From Fasciolopsis buskii (taxonomy: Eukaryota; Platyhelminthes; Trematoda; Plagiorchiida; Fasciolidae), in NCBI GenBank assembly GCA_008360955.1, contig LUCM01010058.1:180573-244572 (forward strand): 64,000 nt of DNA, given 5' to 3'. Position numbers and translations under genes: made by a program. Below the pieces are notes generated by a model. It made no database searches and had not been told where the DNA came from. It saw only the letters and a program-made list of their open reading frames with translations. Shown here piece by piece: positions 23,393-35,249 of the stretch (the stretch's first letter is position 1; each line of letters begins with the position of its first letter).

Positions 23393-26242
23393 CTACGTCT
23401 CAGATAACGTCCGCAGATCGACAGCAACGCCCAAATTATGCTTGTGGAAAACAAACAACAATTCGGAAACAATTTTCATAGTGAGATCACCACGAATGAC
23501 TATTTGCCTGGTCACGCGAAGAGTAGTCCTCGGCTCCTCGTTGCATAATTCTTTGGCCTGATATACATTGGTTTTAACTGTATGTGTGTAGGAAATGTAC
23601 AAGGAAATCAGGATCATTTACGTTCTGTCCAGTTTAGATATTTTTGAGCAGTAGAACGCCTATAGTTTAGTGAGACCCAATGTTTTCAATGCTGTTTCCA
23701 GCAGCTGTTTCGTTCCTTGATAATCAGGAGCTATGGATATAGTGATTTATTCGTTTACATGGAATATATCCACAATGTTACATTAACAGCTAAAATAATA
23801 ATAACAAACAGCCAACAAAAATACTAGAAATCAAGTTGCATGTGTATAAATGAACCACCCACTCATGTCACTTGTCACTCTGATATCCAAGCCAGCAGTT
23901 TTTACTAAGATGGGATGACTTACTGGGACAACACCAAGTGAATACGCTCTTGATGCAAACGTCTTGCCTAACTTTAGATGTTTTCTTTACGTTCTCCGTT
24001 ATAACGACCATTAATAAAAACCATTAAAGTACACAGTGGTCCCGTGTTTGGGCTGTGGTTGTTTGAAAAAACTAAAGAGTCAGATGACAGAATTTCAGAA
24101 AATCAAATAGGGATGCATTGTTCTTTGAGGAAAATATTTCGAAGTTTATCTTACTAGGGTCACTTGCATGCAGATCTTAAAGTATAACCACATTATTTTT
24201 ACTGAAACTTAGGGGTCACTCGGGTGACTGTTAAGTGTCCCCCTCTGCTTACTGAACGGGAAATCAACAAAAACTGTGGGCAAGTGCCCCTTTGATTCCT
24301 GTTTCCATGGATGCATTCAATTTCTTTTTCATCATTCATTTGTTTGGTTCTTTCCTCCCTTGCTTCGGTAATCTGAAAAATAAAGAAACAGCTTGTTGAG
24401 TTCAGCTTTAAAAATAACTGTTTAATCACGGTTGGCAGATAATTTGTTCAAAACTTACATAGTGTTGTCGGACGAAAAACGTACAAGCATGCCTTCAAGG
24501 CAGCGAAATAGCCTCAAAGGAGTGCAAAATATTCTCTAAGCTTATCACGGATATTTGGGTTCAGTTAACATTTAACAACTGATAAGCCTGGCGCCAGAAG
24601 CAAGCAAAAAGTATACGTGATTTTTGAACACAAAATAGGTGAGGAAATGTCCACAGATATGCATACTTTCGCAAATCCTATTTGCTTTTTAATTCATGGC
24701 TTCCCAACCCTTTTGTGCAATAGAGATCGAGATGGAAGTGCTTAGACGGTAAGGTTAATCCATACCATTTGTGGGGGGACAAGGAGCAATAACGAGCAGA
24801 ATTGTACGTTGCTCACCCACATGCCCGCCCTGAAGCGCTACTGTCCCTGGCGCTGATGAACCCCTCTACTACATTTTTCGTTATTTGAATCTGGCTCCTC
24901 AGCGAATCACGGTCTTGTTCTAACAGCGTATAGATTATTTATTAAATCTGGAAACTCACCACTTGCTGTTGCTAGTAAATATTAACATGTGATAATAAAC
25001 CGCTGGTCGAGTCTGGTTCTAAACCAAGAAGAACACAAGACTATCTCGTGGCTTGGTTCTGACCACAGTGCACTTCGCCGGTTTCCAATGCACATGTGCA
25101 CGGCAAACTGAACGACGTAATTTAAAAAATGACTCATCTTACGGGTGAGTGCTTTAAGAGAACCGGGAGCGCTCCCTAGTTTCTGGAAGCCTGGGGTTGT
25201 TAAACATTGTCATTGATTTTCATATAGTGACGAAACTGAACAGACAGTGATGGCCAAGGCGTCTTCAAAGAGCGCTTGTCCGGATAAATCGTCTGTCATC
25301 TGTTGTATTTCAGCTTGAATGTAAATCGGACTATCTTATGGCTCCCTTACTAACGTGGTCCTGAAAGGTTTTCTGATACGCCATATAAGTATGATACAAT
25401 TAGCACATCTTAAATATGTCAAACTGACGATGATGATAAACTGAATAACGAGTTTCGCAGCCACAAAATTAGATGTATACCTGTCCGCTGCAGCCCCCCC
25501 TAACCAAATCGTCCATGCTTGCAGCATCGTCCCTAGAAACTAAGCACCTTGGATGTTATAGTTATCACTAAATGCTCCCATTGGCATGAGCTGAGAAGCC
25601 TCAAATACCGATGAAGGAGTTGCCGCAAATTTCTACTTGTCCTGGTGAAATCGGCTTGTTACCGCTGTTTCTCCAGGTCCGCTGGTTTCCGGTTACAGCT
25701 GAGTGTGTGCTCTGTTAAATAATGGATTATTGCTGAATTATAAACTTTTTCTGATGAAACAAGGCAAAGAAAAGTGGACTTTCTGGCCAGTATCATTCGT
25801 ACCGGACAAAATTTTACGCAGTAATTAAGGCTCTTGAAAGAAAGATTCACCAAAATCTCCACAAAGCGTGCCATAAGGCTGTGTTTACTTGTTCTGTGCA
25901 GCTATGTAAAACCTTAGACCCTTGAGGAATCCGATGGGGTTTCACCAACCGGTATTAATCCGCTTTGCAAGAGGAATTTGTTGGATTGAGGCCACCGAAC
26001 ATGGTTGTCATTTACTGGGAAGTCTGAGATTTATTCCGCTGATGGAAAATGATGGGATCCTTCACATTCCATTGGGGGCACGGCTTCCAGGTTGCCCCTT
26101 CTCTCTCCTACTTTCTTACAGGCTGCCCGCTTTTCCACGTGTTGGCACTGATGCCGTCTCAAAATTTTCTACTGAGTGGTCATCGTAAGTGCCCTTGTCC
26201 TTTAAGCGTCCTTGTCGAATTGTTCGTATTCTGATACATTGC
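23393..26242 (-). CDS. Hypothetical six-exon gene model, partial, function unknown
   Basis: Six minus-strand segments join with consistent phases: 26242-26120 (40 codons), a 23 nt exon 26038-26016, 25750-25663, 24492-24459, 24372-24253 (40 codons) and 23557-23393 (54 codons and TAG). The best exon is 24372-24253: acceptor TTTATTTTTCAG, donor GTAAGC, exactly 120 nt, phase 0 at both ends, reading ITEAREERTKQMNDEKEIEC at its start. Exon 25750-25663 has a strong acceptor (GCCTTGTTTCATCAG). The last exon begins AKELCNEEPRTTLRV. The 5' end is not found and would lie beyond the gypsy element at 27-30.5 kb or be lost. No domain is recognised. The 23 and 34 nt exons are speculative, and a plus-strand exon overlaps 26122-26184. 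Confidence 0.28.
24253..24372 (-). other. Best-supported candidate exon, 120 nt
   Basis: Strong polypyrimidine acceptor, consensus donor, 40 open codons with mixed charged residues, symmetric phase. The intron upstream would be 86 bp (24458-24373) and starts with GTAAGT. Function unknown. Confidence 0.4.
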
Positions 26243-26249
26243 CTAAACC

Positions 26250-26990
26250 GCATCAGCAAGGTTTTAACCCTCAAATACGCTAAAACTACTCCTTGATAAA
26301 AACTTAGCTCTCTTTTCGGCCCCACTGCGGTCCTCGTATCAAGTCGCCTACATCAGCCCCGTACCTTAATGCGCAAACCGACACCGAATCGGCAGCAAAT
26401 GCCACACGAATCATTCACTCATACTGATTTTCTTACTCTCACAAGCTTTTATCCATTGTGGTTAACCAATCCGTTTCACTTGACAGCAGCAAAATAGACA
26501 AAAATGATAATATAAACTTATTTACATTTCAGTCAAACTTGCTTTTTCCTGGTGCGAATTTCGTCCTCCACATTGCTTTATTCTATGCGTCGCCAACTGC
26601 TCATAAGTTGAGTGACCAGAACTTTCGTCTTCATATTTCAAACTCGGAACCTTGCATAGAAATGTACCCTTGGAACCCTCCACAATAATTCATTTTGACG
26701 AGATAAGCCAGTTCCAAGAATATGAACATTTGCGCGTTTTTTCGTCTTTAAATGGCTGTAAAAGCAGCTAAGCTGAAACCATCGGTTTACCAACCCATTC
26801 CGCTCAGTTCAAAACGATAATCTGCTTGGCCCCAAAATTTATGTTATATTGCTCTGTTTACACTGCTCTCATAATCTTCAGTTCGTTCACCGGCTAGGCA
26901 CCAAGCAAAGAATGAAACCTGAAGCTCAGCGGTGTCAACCGTTTTTTGTTTGCTTTCTGTCAGATTCAAGACCGGCCGCCAAGGCGGCCT
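26250..26990. other. Unassigned DNA next to gypsy remnant 2
   Basis: The 3' LTR of the minus-strand element at 27.0-30.5 kb should lie here, but I could not recognise its ends or find a matching sequence on the other flank (30510-31020). Confidence 0.35.
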
Positions 26991-27009
26991 GATACAAATG
27001 GGATCCTTT

Positions 27010-27880
27010 TTCGTTTAATGACTCCCTCAATCCAGGCTGGGCGACCAGGTCTGAAGTCTCTGACTAGACGGTTGAACCTTCACGCAGACCTTCTTTCGAC
27101 ACGCTTGGATGGTTTGGCGGAATCAGTAGTAAGGCATTGTGGATGGATTTGAAATTGCGGCCCATTAGCACTTCTGCTGAGGAGATTCCTCCGGGTGTGC
27201 ATAGGTTTCGAGTCGTGCGCTACACTAACACAAATTGTTGCAGGGTTTTCTTTGTTGTTCCCTTTCCTCGCGACCTAAGTGTTCGTCAGGATGTATTGAC
27301 GAATCTTCCCACCCGACCGTTTGATTGTGGATGGTATGAGGGGCTAGACAGTATGCTGCATACGGTTCTGCTGACAGTGCAAGGGTAAATTGAGATCCAT
27401 TTCCCGACACTATTTGGTCGCACAATACATAATGGGCAAACAATCGTCGTAAGGCCGCGGTGGTACCAGATATGGCTGGATTGATTGGAATCACTTCTGG
27501 CATCGACAAGTATTAAGCAATAGGTGCCTTTAAGGGTGCCCTAATGTGTAGCCAGGACTACGGTTGTCCAGGAGCTGTCCGTGACGAGTTTTGCTGTTTT
27601 GGTGGCATTTTGGCCGCTTCCTGTCAACTTGAGCGGAAGCGCACCATATCCATGATGTCCTCACCCATTACTACCCGGCACATATAGCTGCGAGCAATGA
27701 TGGCTCAAGTGCAACTTTCACAGGTTCCACGGTCGCAGTGCCCAGGAGCGACGTCTTTGGAGAGAACTGGACAATTGAAAGAGATATAGTAACTCACCAG
27801 TTATTTGGTCGCAGATCCAAGAAGTTTGAATGAAACTTATGGCTTGTCGTAGAATGGTCTTGGAATGTAGACCGATGGAC
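27010..27880 (-). pseudogene. Gypsy integrase remnant
   Basis: The core reads TTAALRRLFAHYVLCDQIVS, then GNGSQFT (27480-27370; usual SDNG, so the Asp is Gly), then in another frame YHPQSNGRVGRFVNTS (about 27320-27270, the usual SNGQAERFV with Glu lost), and RTTRNLCTPGGISSAEVLMGR (about 27215-27150). Two of the three D,D,E residues are therefore missing. The zinc region upstream is poorly preserved. Confidence 0.75.
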
Positions 27881-27939
27881 ATCACTCATCGTGACCATTG
27901 CGGACGGTTTCAGAAAATTCATCCGTGACGGCCTGCTCC

Positions 27940-28430
27940 GTGGCAACAGCAGCTATGTCACAGTGTTCATTATCCAGTTTGTGGCCATTGACGAGGTGGG
28001 AAAGCCCCGAAGTCTGTGTTTTTGCAGGACTTGATGCAGAAGTCGTACCTGAAGAGGATGGCTGTCCATCTCTGGAGACGAATGAAGGCATATGTCGAGG
28101 TGGTCTTTTTGACCCGAAGAAAGATGGCAGCGCCTTGTGGCCGGTTAGTAGGGTTAATTGTCGGCTGTGGACCAACTTGTGGAAATTTCTTACCACGAAT
28201 ACCAGAGCGAGCATCTCTTTTTAATTTGGCCACAACTATTTTCTGCTGGAGCCAACGTCCGCGATATGTCAGAGCCTTCTGGGCCCCGTTAAGAAACTTG
28301 TGAGAGGTGACCGCTCCGATCCCATAGTTTGAATCCTCAACAATTATCGGTAGGCTGCGGTCCTAATGTGTTAACGGCACATCCGAAGCCAGAATCCTAT
28401 TAAATTCATCAAAGGGCGATTGACACTGAT
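27940..28430 (-). pseudogene. Gypsy RNase H remnant
   Basis: Blocks DEFNRILASDVPL (about 28400), YGIGAVTSHKF (about 28330), ALVFVVRNFHKLVHSRQLTLL with TGHKA (28214-28130, usual TDHKA) and LQRWTAILFRYDF in another frame (about 28090-28050). The frames at 28214-27882 and 28233-27970 overlap and together hold the domain, so at least one frameshift lies near 28140. Confidence 0.72.
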
Positions 28431-28739
28431 GTGTTCAACATCAGGTTTGTTCCTTTTGTAGCAGCTCTTTCAGCAGACTGCGTACACAATTGAGGTCCAG
28501 GAGGAAGGCACCGTAATGGTTGAGTAAGCCAAAAAGGACGCAGAGATGAGAATTTCTTTGATGCGAGCATTTGCTGAACTTCCTCGATGTTCTTTGAGTC
28601 TGGATGGCGGCCGTCAACATCGAAGATAAACGTGAGACATTTTAATCTGTTCAGGAAGAACTTACTCTTCCCCGCACAGGCACAACCCAAAATCACTTGT
28701 AAGTTCAAGGACTGCTTTCATACGGTTGCACGAGTTATC

Positions 28740-29190
28740 TGCCATTTCCAATCACTATGATGCCAATCAGATATGTGAACACTGTCGTTAGGCCCGACAG
28801 CATGATATCCACCGGACACTGGAAGATTGCCGGGGCAGTCTTTTCGCCCATTGGTAACCGAGTGAACTGGTGCAGATCAGGATGGATGCTGATTGTTACC
28901 AAATTCCGGGATTCAGGGATTTAAGTCTTGGTTAGATCCATCTATGCAAAACAGGCACTGCCATTGAGATTGGTGTAGATGTCTTTAGGAATCGGGAGCT
29001 GAAAGCAAATACCATCTAATACATCGTTCAACCGGTGGAAGATTAAGCACAAACGCGTATACTGTCCTGTGTTCGCTTTACGACAATGATTGACGCCGCC
29101 CACGGGACCAAAATCTGCTGATCCAAAATAGATAATGCCTCATACAGTACTGAGCGTTTTGGGTGGAAAACAGGCTGGCTGTTTTTTTCA
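28740..29190 (-). pseudogene. Gypsy reverse transcriptase remnant
   Basis: The minus strand reads FHRLNDVLDGICFQLPIPKD, then HPDLHQFTRLPMGEKTAPAIFQ, then MLSGL and TYLIGIIVIG. These are the RT blocks of this lineage. The catalytic YLDD is YLIG (28773-28762), so both aspartates are lost, and stops lie between blocks. Confidence 0.75.
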
Positions 29191-29559
29191 ATGGCAGAGT
29201 AGCCTAATACTTGTTGCAGCGACCGATGCCTTCCTCAAAAACAGGGGGACCTGTTTCACCAATGCATCCTAGCCCTTCTGGGATGTCCAAACGCGTTGGC
29301 AAAATGTGTCAATCGGCTGGTTACTGAGGCCCAGTTCCTCTAGACAGTCGGCATTAAGCTGGTTGATGTCGAATTTTGCTACCTAGTGCAGCATCGAGAT
29401 CCATTTGTCCTTGTACTAGGTGGCACACTGGAACTTCCCGGTTAACTCCAAAGCGCCACCACAGGCACTTGTGGCCGTCATTGGTGTGAACTGGATGAGA
29501 GGCTGACCGATCTCGTGCCCAGTTGCGTTGGATATGATGGTTTTCTCAAACAAATTCCA

Positions 29560-29830
29560 GCTGAAGGCCAACTGGACAACTGTTTACGCAGACTATGACA
29601 AACTTTCTGCGATCGGCGGCATTAAAACGACAAGCTGCAACAAAGCTGAATGAGCGGATATTCGCGCAATCATTAACGGGCTCTGGCTTCACTGAACTGA
29701 AACGTGCCGGTCGTTTGAACTTCTTGACCTAGCATGACCCCTCGTTATAGCCCACGCGACGACATTGTCTTCACTGATGTGTGCTGAACGGGCAGAATTT
29801 TCGAAAATGCTGAGCTCCACAGCATCTGCA
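29560..29830 (-). pseudogene. Gypsy nucleocapsid and protease remnant
   Basis: Near 29790-29730 the minus strand reads KFCPFSTHQ, a stop, then RQCRRVGYNEGSC, which fits a pair of CCHC knuckles with the second His replaced by Tyr-Asn. Further on, CRFNAADRRKFVIVCVNSC precedes the place where the protease D-(T/S)-(A/G) should be, but the aspartate is not present. Stops interrupt the frame. Confidence 0.5.
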
Positions 29831-29851
29831 GAGCGAAGACGACTTGGAGTG

Positions 29852-30508
29852 CTAATGGCTTGAAAGTTCTGGCAGTGTTAACATTGTGATATGATCTTTG
29901 TCGCTTCTGGCACCCAGTTGTTTCTTGATTTTGGCTAACAGGCGGGTGCGTAGGTCTGAATGCCTCAGCGGCTGAAGCCGACGAATGAAAATTAGACGCC
30001 TGAATCGGTTTCCCATTAGGGCACCCAGCTTGAACCTGCTACACTCACGGCTAACGATTCCTGTATGAGTTACCGGGTCGTCCGCGTCCCGTCTGATGAG
30101 TTTCAGACACTGATATTGACTAATGAATAACAAGGATCAATCACCAAAACTTGGTGTCCAAATGCACTCACCAAATGTTCGGTTTAGTGGCTCATCTGGC
30201 CAAATGAAATTAACGTAGCGCTTATCTTCTGCAGGCCCATGTTTTCGCAGAAATAAACGCACTTTTGTTCTGTCTTCTTTATCCTCCAGGTCAACAGTGA
30301 ACTTATCCTTGTAGCGCTTGAATCGGCATTTGAATGTAACGCCATACTGAGACCCAAATAGTACGTCTGATGAAATTTCAGAGCTGCTAGTTGTTGGACA
30401 GCCGCTTCCTATTCGATGAGTGAATGCCTCCCTCATCCTCAGCCCGGGGCCGGTACACTGCTCATGTCCGGATTTACTGCCATCGTCTTTCTTTTGTGTC
30501 GAGTTCAA
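29852..30508 (-). pseudogene. Gypsy Gag with a single in-frame TGA
   Basis: One frame runs from 30508 to 29852, broken only by a TGA at 30139-30137. Blocks VTFKCRFKRYKDKFTVDLED, VRLFLRKHGPAEDKRY and QYQCLKLIRRDADDPVTH, followed by RLLAKIKKQ, match the capsid part of flatworm gypsy Gag, where the peptide continues across the position of the stop. The short proteins that would be called on either side of the TGA are one protein. This is the best-preserved part of the element. Confidence 0.75.
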
Positions 30509-30509
30509 A

Positions 30510-32360
30510 AGACCCCGTCGACAGATATTTTGCCCTCCCAGTTACTCTGGCCAACACACAACACTGAAGCACTAGATCTCAACGATAGATGTCACACTAT
30601 GACACAATAACAATGACACTATCGGACACCGTGGTCCAGAGACACAAATTGGACTGGGCATCGTTGTGTAATCCCTGAATGCACAGTAGCAAAATGCCTG
30701 CAGCTTAGAAGGGCACTAACTCGTGCTAAGGCCGGAGACACAATCATTTGGTCTTGAACCTTTAAGTTCCGCAGTCGCACAACCGAATGGAATCGACCAG
30801 AGGCGCCTTTGGTTGAACTGTCACATAGGATCAAAACACGGATTTCGAACGACTAGTCCAAACTGCTAACGAGAAAGGGAATACCAACAAAGAACAGCCG
30901 CACATTTATTGCTGACCCACCAGTGCGAGTCAGAATTTAAGTGAGCTCTATCGCTTATATACTTTCGTGGGGCGCCCTTGGAAGATAGAGAAAACAATCA
31001 GTAACAGACCGAGGTTTTGTGAATCTTCTTCAGGTCATATAAAAATGTTCATCCGCGCATTATTTAAAATAACGCCAGCTTCAAAATATATTGGAAGATA
31101 GAGATTTTGTAGAAAGTCAGTAAAAGAACTAAAATCTGTGCCACCCAAACGCCTGATCAGCCACGGTCTATAACATGTCAGCAACTTTGCTCTGGCTCAT
31201 TTAAACGACGATTCCCTGATCACGCCCATTTTAATCATTAGAATGATACTATCGGTAAAGTGGAAGGTCTAAGCGTGCGTTTGCAGAAACGAGCTTAATG
31301 TAAAGGCACCAGTTAATTTTGAGTAGCATGGCCACATAGCATAGCCGTTGCCCGTAGCTTTTTAACTTTTTATCCGAAACTGACGGAAGGATGGCAAGTC
31401 TGCAGAGTGAAACCCATCATTTCTACGGCCCCTGAACGGAGGCAGACGGCTTCTGTTTACCAGTTAAAAGACAAAATGCAACTTAATGGAAATTCCGTTG
31501 AGAGGTACAGGCAACGTTTTGTCCACCTTGACGCATCCCCGCGGGGTTGTGTCCAGATCCTGCGAAAAAAGTTGGACAGTGGTTTACAATGATACCTAAT
31601 CCAGTACCACAACTTCAGCTTATTGCTTGTCCACCTTCACCCGAATCAAGCCTTCAATAACTTTATGCTCCTGACTTCCACTTCCTTTTAGTCCTTTTAT
31701 CCACAGCAAACGTAATAAACTACCGCAACCTAGCTTCCACAATTTTTTCAATGCCGGTTGGCCGACTACTTTGTGAAAGTCATTTCTTAGTCTCCGCATC
31801 GCATTATTAAGGCAAAAGCCCCCAAACTGTTCCGGATGTCAGGAACAGAGCCATCCTTTCATCGTCATCATCGTTAGGCAAGAAATTTTTCCTCTGTGCT
31901 GTTGTCTGCATGAAATGTCTCCACTACGCGCTTTACTTCAGTTTCTTAACTAAAGTCAATGTCTATCAGCCCGGCAATGTTCGTGATAGCTTTAGCGTCT
32001 CTCGACTGCTGCGACGCTTTCGGCTGTGGCCCTCAGACCGCATCTTTCTCATTGCTCCTGGCTCCACTAGTACGCTAGGCTGTTATGTACTTGCCTGGTT
32101 ATCATGGATTTATGTCCGTGCGTATTAACTAACCCAAAATTGTCACTATTCTGTCTGGTCGCATATCCAACTTCTAGAATGCAAACCTTTCGTCATCCGT
32201 CCTGGAGCACCAACCCATTCAATTCGGCCCTCAGACTGGCTCCATATACGCTACCTCAGTTGTTGACTTAAAACCTATTTGTTCTTGTGACTTTGTGCCA
32301 TCCCTTGTCGCAAATCTTTGAACACAATTCGCTTTCTGTCCCTAAAGATGAGCATTCGTG
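30510..32360. other. Unassigned DNA, 5' flank of gypsy remnant 2
   Basis: The 5' LTR and leader of the minus-strand element should start here. I see no certain LTR end. A plus-strand frame at 31407-31592 (61 codons) has no recognisable motif. Confidence 0.35.
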
Positions 32361-32368
32361 TCCATGCG

Positions 32369-33061
32369 TTACATGTTACACCCAAAACTTTCAATTAAAA
32401 TGATAGTTTTCCTCAACCCCGCCTTTTTTGCTAGCCCGCGAGATCTTTGGTCGGCGTTTGCCTGTGGTTGTGCCTTTTTGACAAAACCTTCATCAGAAGC
32501 CAATTCATCAGTCCCTCTCTCAAACTTTCTCTTTTTACTGTTGGCTTTCATTGTTCAGGTCTATTCGCCCATCATCTGTATTGTTCTTTTTACTTATAAC
32601 ATTACAGACGGTCTCCGGCTCCTCCGGTAAAGTTCCTTATCAAACCATTCAGCCATTTGCTGCAAAACAAGCTTCCACTTCTCGGACCGACTGTTCACCG
32701 TTGTCTCGAAATTATGAAGCATCATCGACGCTCCAGCTTGTCTTACATGACTAATAAGGACATCCTTTGTGGAGATTGATAGATGGTCTTTTAATTGACA
32801 AAGAGTTTCGTGCATTTCCTTGTTCGGGGTTACGTGAAATGTGTCAGTCTGCTCAAATGCTTTTAAAGCATATGCAGTGGTGCCAGCCTTTGATTGGCTT
32901 AGCTGCGTCTGAACTGGTGGGGTACTCACAGAAACGAGTTGTTTGTACAACGCCATCTTTAATTTGATTCCATTAGTAACGCATACTGACCGACAACCTT
33001 CCTCCGACTGCCCTACTTCCCAGATCAGGATGCTTGCAACCATTTTCCGAGGAGCTCTCAC
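32369..33061 (-). CDS. Possible minus-strand exons, function unknown
   Basis: A 155-codon frame (33061-32594) is the longest minus-strand frame outside recognised transposons. It reads, in part, KEMHETLCQLKDHLSISTKD and RSEKWKLVLQQMAEWFDKEL. A second frame (32551-32369, 60 codons) has a lysine-rich start, MKANSKKRKFERGTDELA, like a nuclear localisation sequence. A good donor (GTGAGT) occurs inside the first frame after about 42 codons (near 32936), so the frame may hold two exons. No family is recognised. The plus frame at 32358-32630 is its antisense shadow. Confidence 0.28.
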
Positions 33062-33069
33062 CTCGTTAA

Positions 33070-35085
33070 TGTTATATTAATAATATTGAAGTGGCTTTCT
33101 AAAATGACGACGTTTTCCTGTAGTAATTTACAGGGTTTGGGGAATAATGAAATTACCTGGCCCTAAGCGGGTGAGTCAGGTGAGCTTGCTCTCTTCCAGG
33201 CATAAACTCTTGCTTCCCAGCGTATTATGGAATCCTTGTTTTAAACTGAAGGGTAGTATGTGCAATTTTCCTTTTTAATTCCCAGCAATTTGAGTATTTG
33301 AGAATTCCGGAGATCAGTATCCTGCACACAAACAAATCAAAAACTTCGAGTTATGTTTCGGTTTGTGAAATTACGATAAAGAATTATGGCAACATTGTTT
33401 CAATCATTGTCTCCGATTTGCCTGCTATATAGAAATTTGACGGAATAAGACCGAGTCCTCACTAATTCTCTGTGATAGCACATAATCGCAAGCTATTTCG
33501 ACCAAAAACATACAAAAACCAACCATATAGCACCCAACTGCTTGCATGATTTTACAAACCAATTCCACAAATTTGCCTTTTAGAGTTTGGGAGGAAGACC
33601 TACGTTACCACGCAAAGGAATAAAGCTATCGTTTCAATTTAGCGGTTGGTCAACAAATCCGCTGGTCTTCCCGAGCAATACCTCTGTCTGTCCTTTGATA
33701 GCGTTGTTTTTCGATTATTTGTCAACCCAACCAAATCGAATTCATGGTAGCAAACTTCTGTTACGATGCCATCAGGCGGGTATCTATATTTGGCACGAAT
33801 CTTTGCGCATGGGCGAGGCTTCCTAAGTGGTAATCGAATAGTCTCCAGCACTAGGGATGGAGTTTTGCAACCGATTTGTTTACATGCCTATTACCCGGTA
33901 CTCCGAAGGACAATGGCCGCCAAAGTTTCATCTTGCCGCCCATGTACCTCGATAACGGAGAAACAAACACATGTGTAGAAATCATTTATCAATGCTCGAA
34001 GGTGGACTGTTGCTCCAGTTCTCTGTCAGGGGTAAGCGGAAAATTTATTCGGGGCAGGATCGGTGCCGAATTTTTAGTCTTTCGCAAGCTTTTTTTTATC
34101 TAATCTTCATGAGGTTTTTCGGTCTTTGAAATAGGTTGGCATCTTCTACACTTCCCTTGAGCCTTTGTGTCCTTCTGCAACCAGACGTCTGATGAAACTG
34201 CCTTGGGCACAAAATAAAGCCTAGTAACCAAATGTATAACGTCCTGGATAAAATGACTATGTTCGAGGCACAAGACTCTTGATCCACGCATCGGAATAAA
34301 TCAGTTAGATTTTGGACAGGGTACAAGTTCCACAAATAATTATCGATTGTTAGGGTAATGCAAAATCGAATCAAAGAATGGCTCTTGAATGTTTATTGCC
34401 CTACGTCTTCTAAAATTTCATGGATCCTGCTCCCACAAGTTAGGTGCACTTAAATCCAGACTGTAACAAAATTTTACCTTAGTCCTTGGAATCATTCTGG
34501 GCTTGGACCTCTCTAAAGAGGGAACTCTGCAAGTACGAGGATCATTTCCTGTTCCCCGTGATCAGGCACCGACCAGGCTTAAAATGCGTTCATTTACGCA
34601 GAACGTTGGGCCCAACATATCGTTAGTTAGTTTCGTTTGAGTCAAAGCCAAGATGGTAGTGGAAACTGGCAGAATTCAGAATGCAAGTTTCACATGTTAG
34701 CTACACACAAACATCCGAACGAAGTGCTTATGACTGCATATCTCCACTAACTGTTTTCCCGGTATTTAAAGTCAAGCCATAGGAACCGTTGCGGGCACCA
34801 CTTAGGCACTACATTTCATGAAGGGACGCATCCGCATACTCAAAATTCTCTTGCAGCTAACTCCCTATTGAACGTCATTTACCGGTCGATGAGATTCTGT
34901 TTTCAGGTTTATTCCCACCTCTGGGTCAAGTTCTCGAGAAGTCAGTTTCTTTCACTTTGGTCTACGACACTCTCGGCAAAGCCTCAAGTTTCCTTTGACT
35001 AGTGTGAGGAAGTATATCCCCTTACACCAGTGGAGAGGATACATTTGCGACAGAAAAGGAAGGCTTCGACAGTACAATTGAGATC
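33070..35085. other. Unassigned DNA
   Basis: Short frames on both strands (33587-34103 plus, 33639-33851 and 34096-34374 minus) without recognisable motifs. Confidence 0.4.
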
Positions 35086-35090
35086 CTTAC

Positions 35091-35242
35091 CTTGGGGAGC
35101 TTTTTCCATCAATTAGGTAACACTCGCTGGTGCAACGCAAAGTAGCCGCAGCTAAAGACTTGCTTACGTCCAGGATATCGTCCTTCCCCGCGTAAATAAT
35201 CTTGCCATGGAAAAGGACGACAAGCCTCCCTTCCACCCTGAG
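35091..35242 (-). other. Possible 152 nt exon
   Basis: An acceptor (GGTTTGCAG) is followed by 50 open codons reading LRVEGRLVVLFHGKIIYAGK at the start, then a consensus donor AAG|GTAAGG at 35091/35090. It leaves in phase 2. The peptide alternates hydrophobic residues like a beta-sheet domain, but I cannot assign a family. An overlapping frame (35345-35109) is also open. Confidence 0.3.
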
Positions 35243-35249
35243 CTGCAAA

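Larger units (their letters stand above)
27000..30508 (-). mobile_element. Ty3/gypsy LTR retrotransposon remnant 2
   Basis: On the minus strand the order is Gag (30508-29852), zinc knuckle and protease region (about 29800-29560), RT (about 29180-28740), connection (about 28660-28480), RNase H (about 28420-27950) and integrase (about 27880-27010). This is a full gypsy gene order. All Pol domains are broken by stops and frameshifts. The Gag sequence differs clearly from those of the other two gypsy remnants, so it is a separate lineage. LTRs were not found. Confidence 0.85.

Noticed and set aside
26122..26184. Plus-strand 63 nt exon (acceptor CTACTTTCTTACAG, donor GTAAGT)
   Set aside because: It lies opposite the minus-strand segment 26242-26120, which joins a chain. 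The plus exon has no neighbours that extend it.
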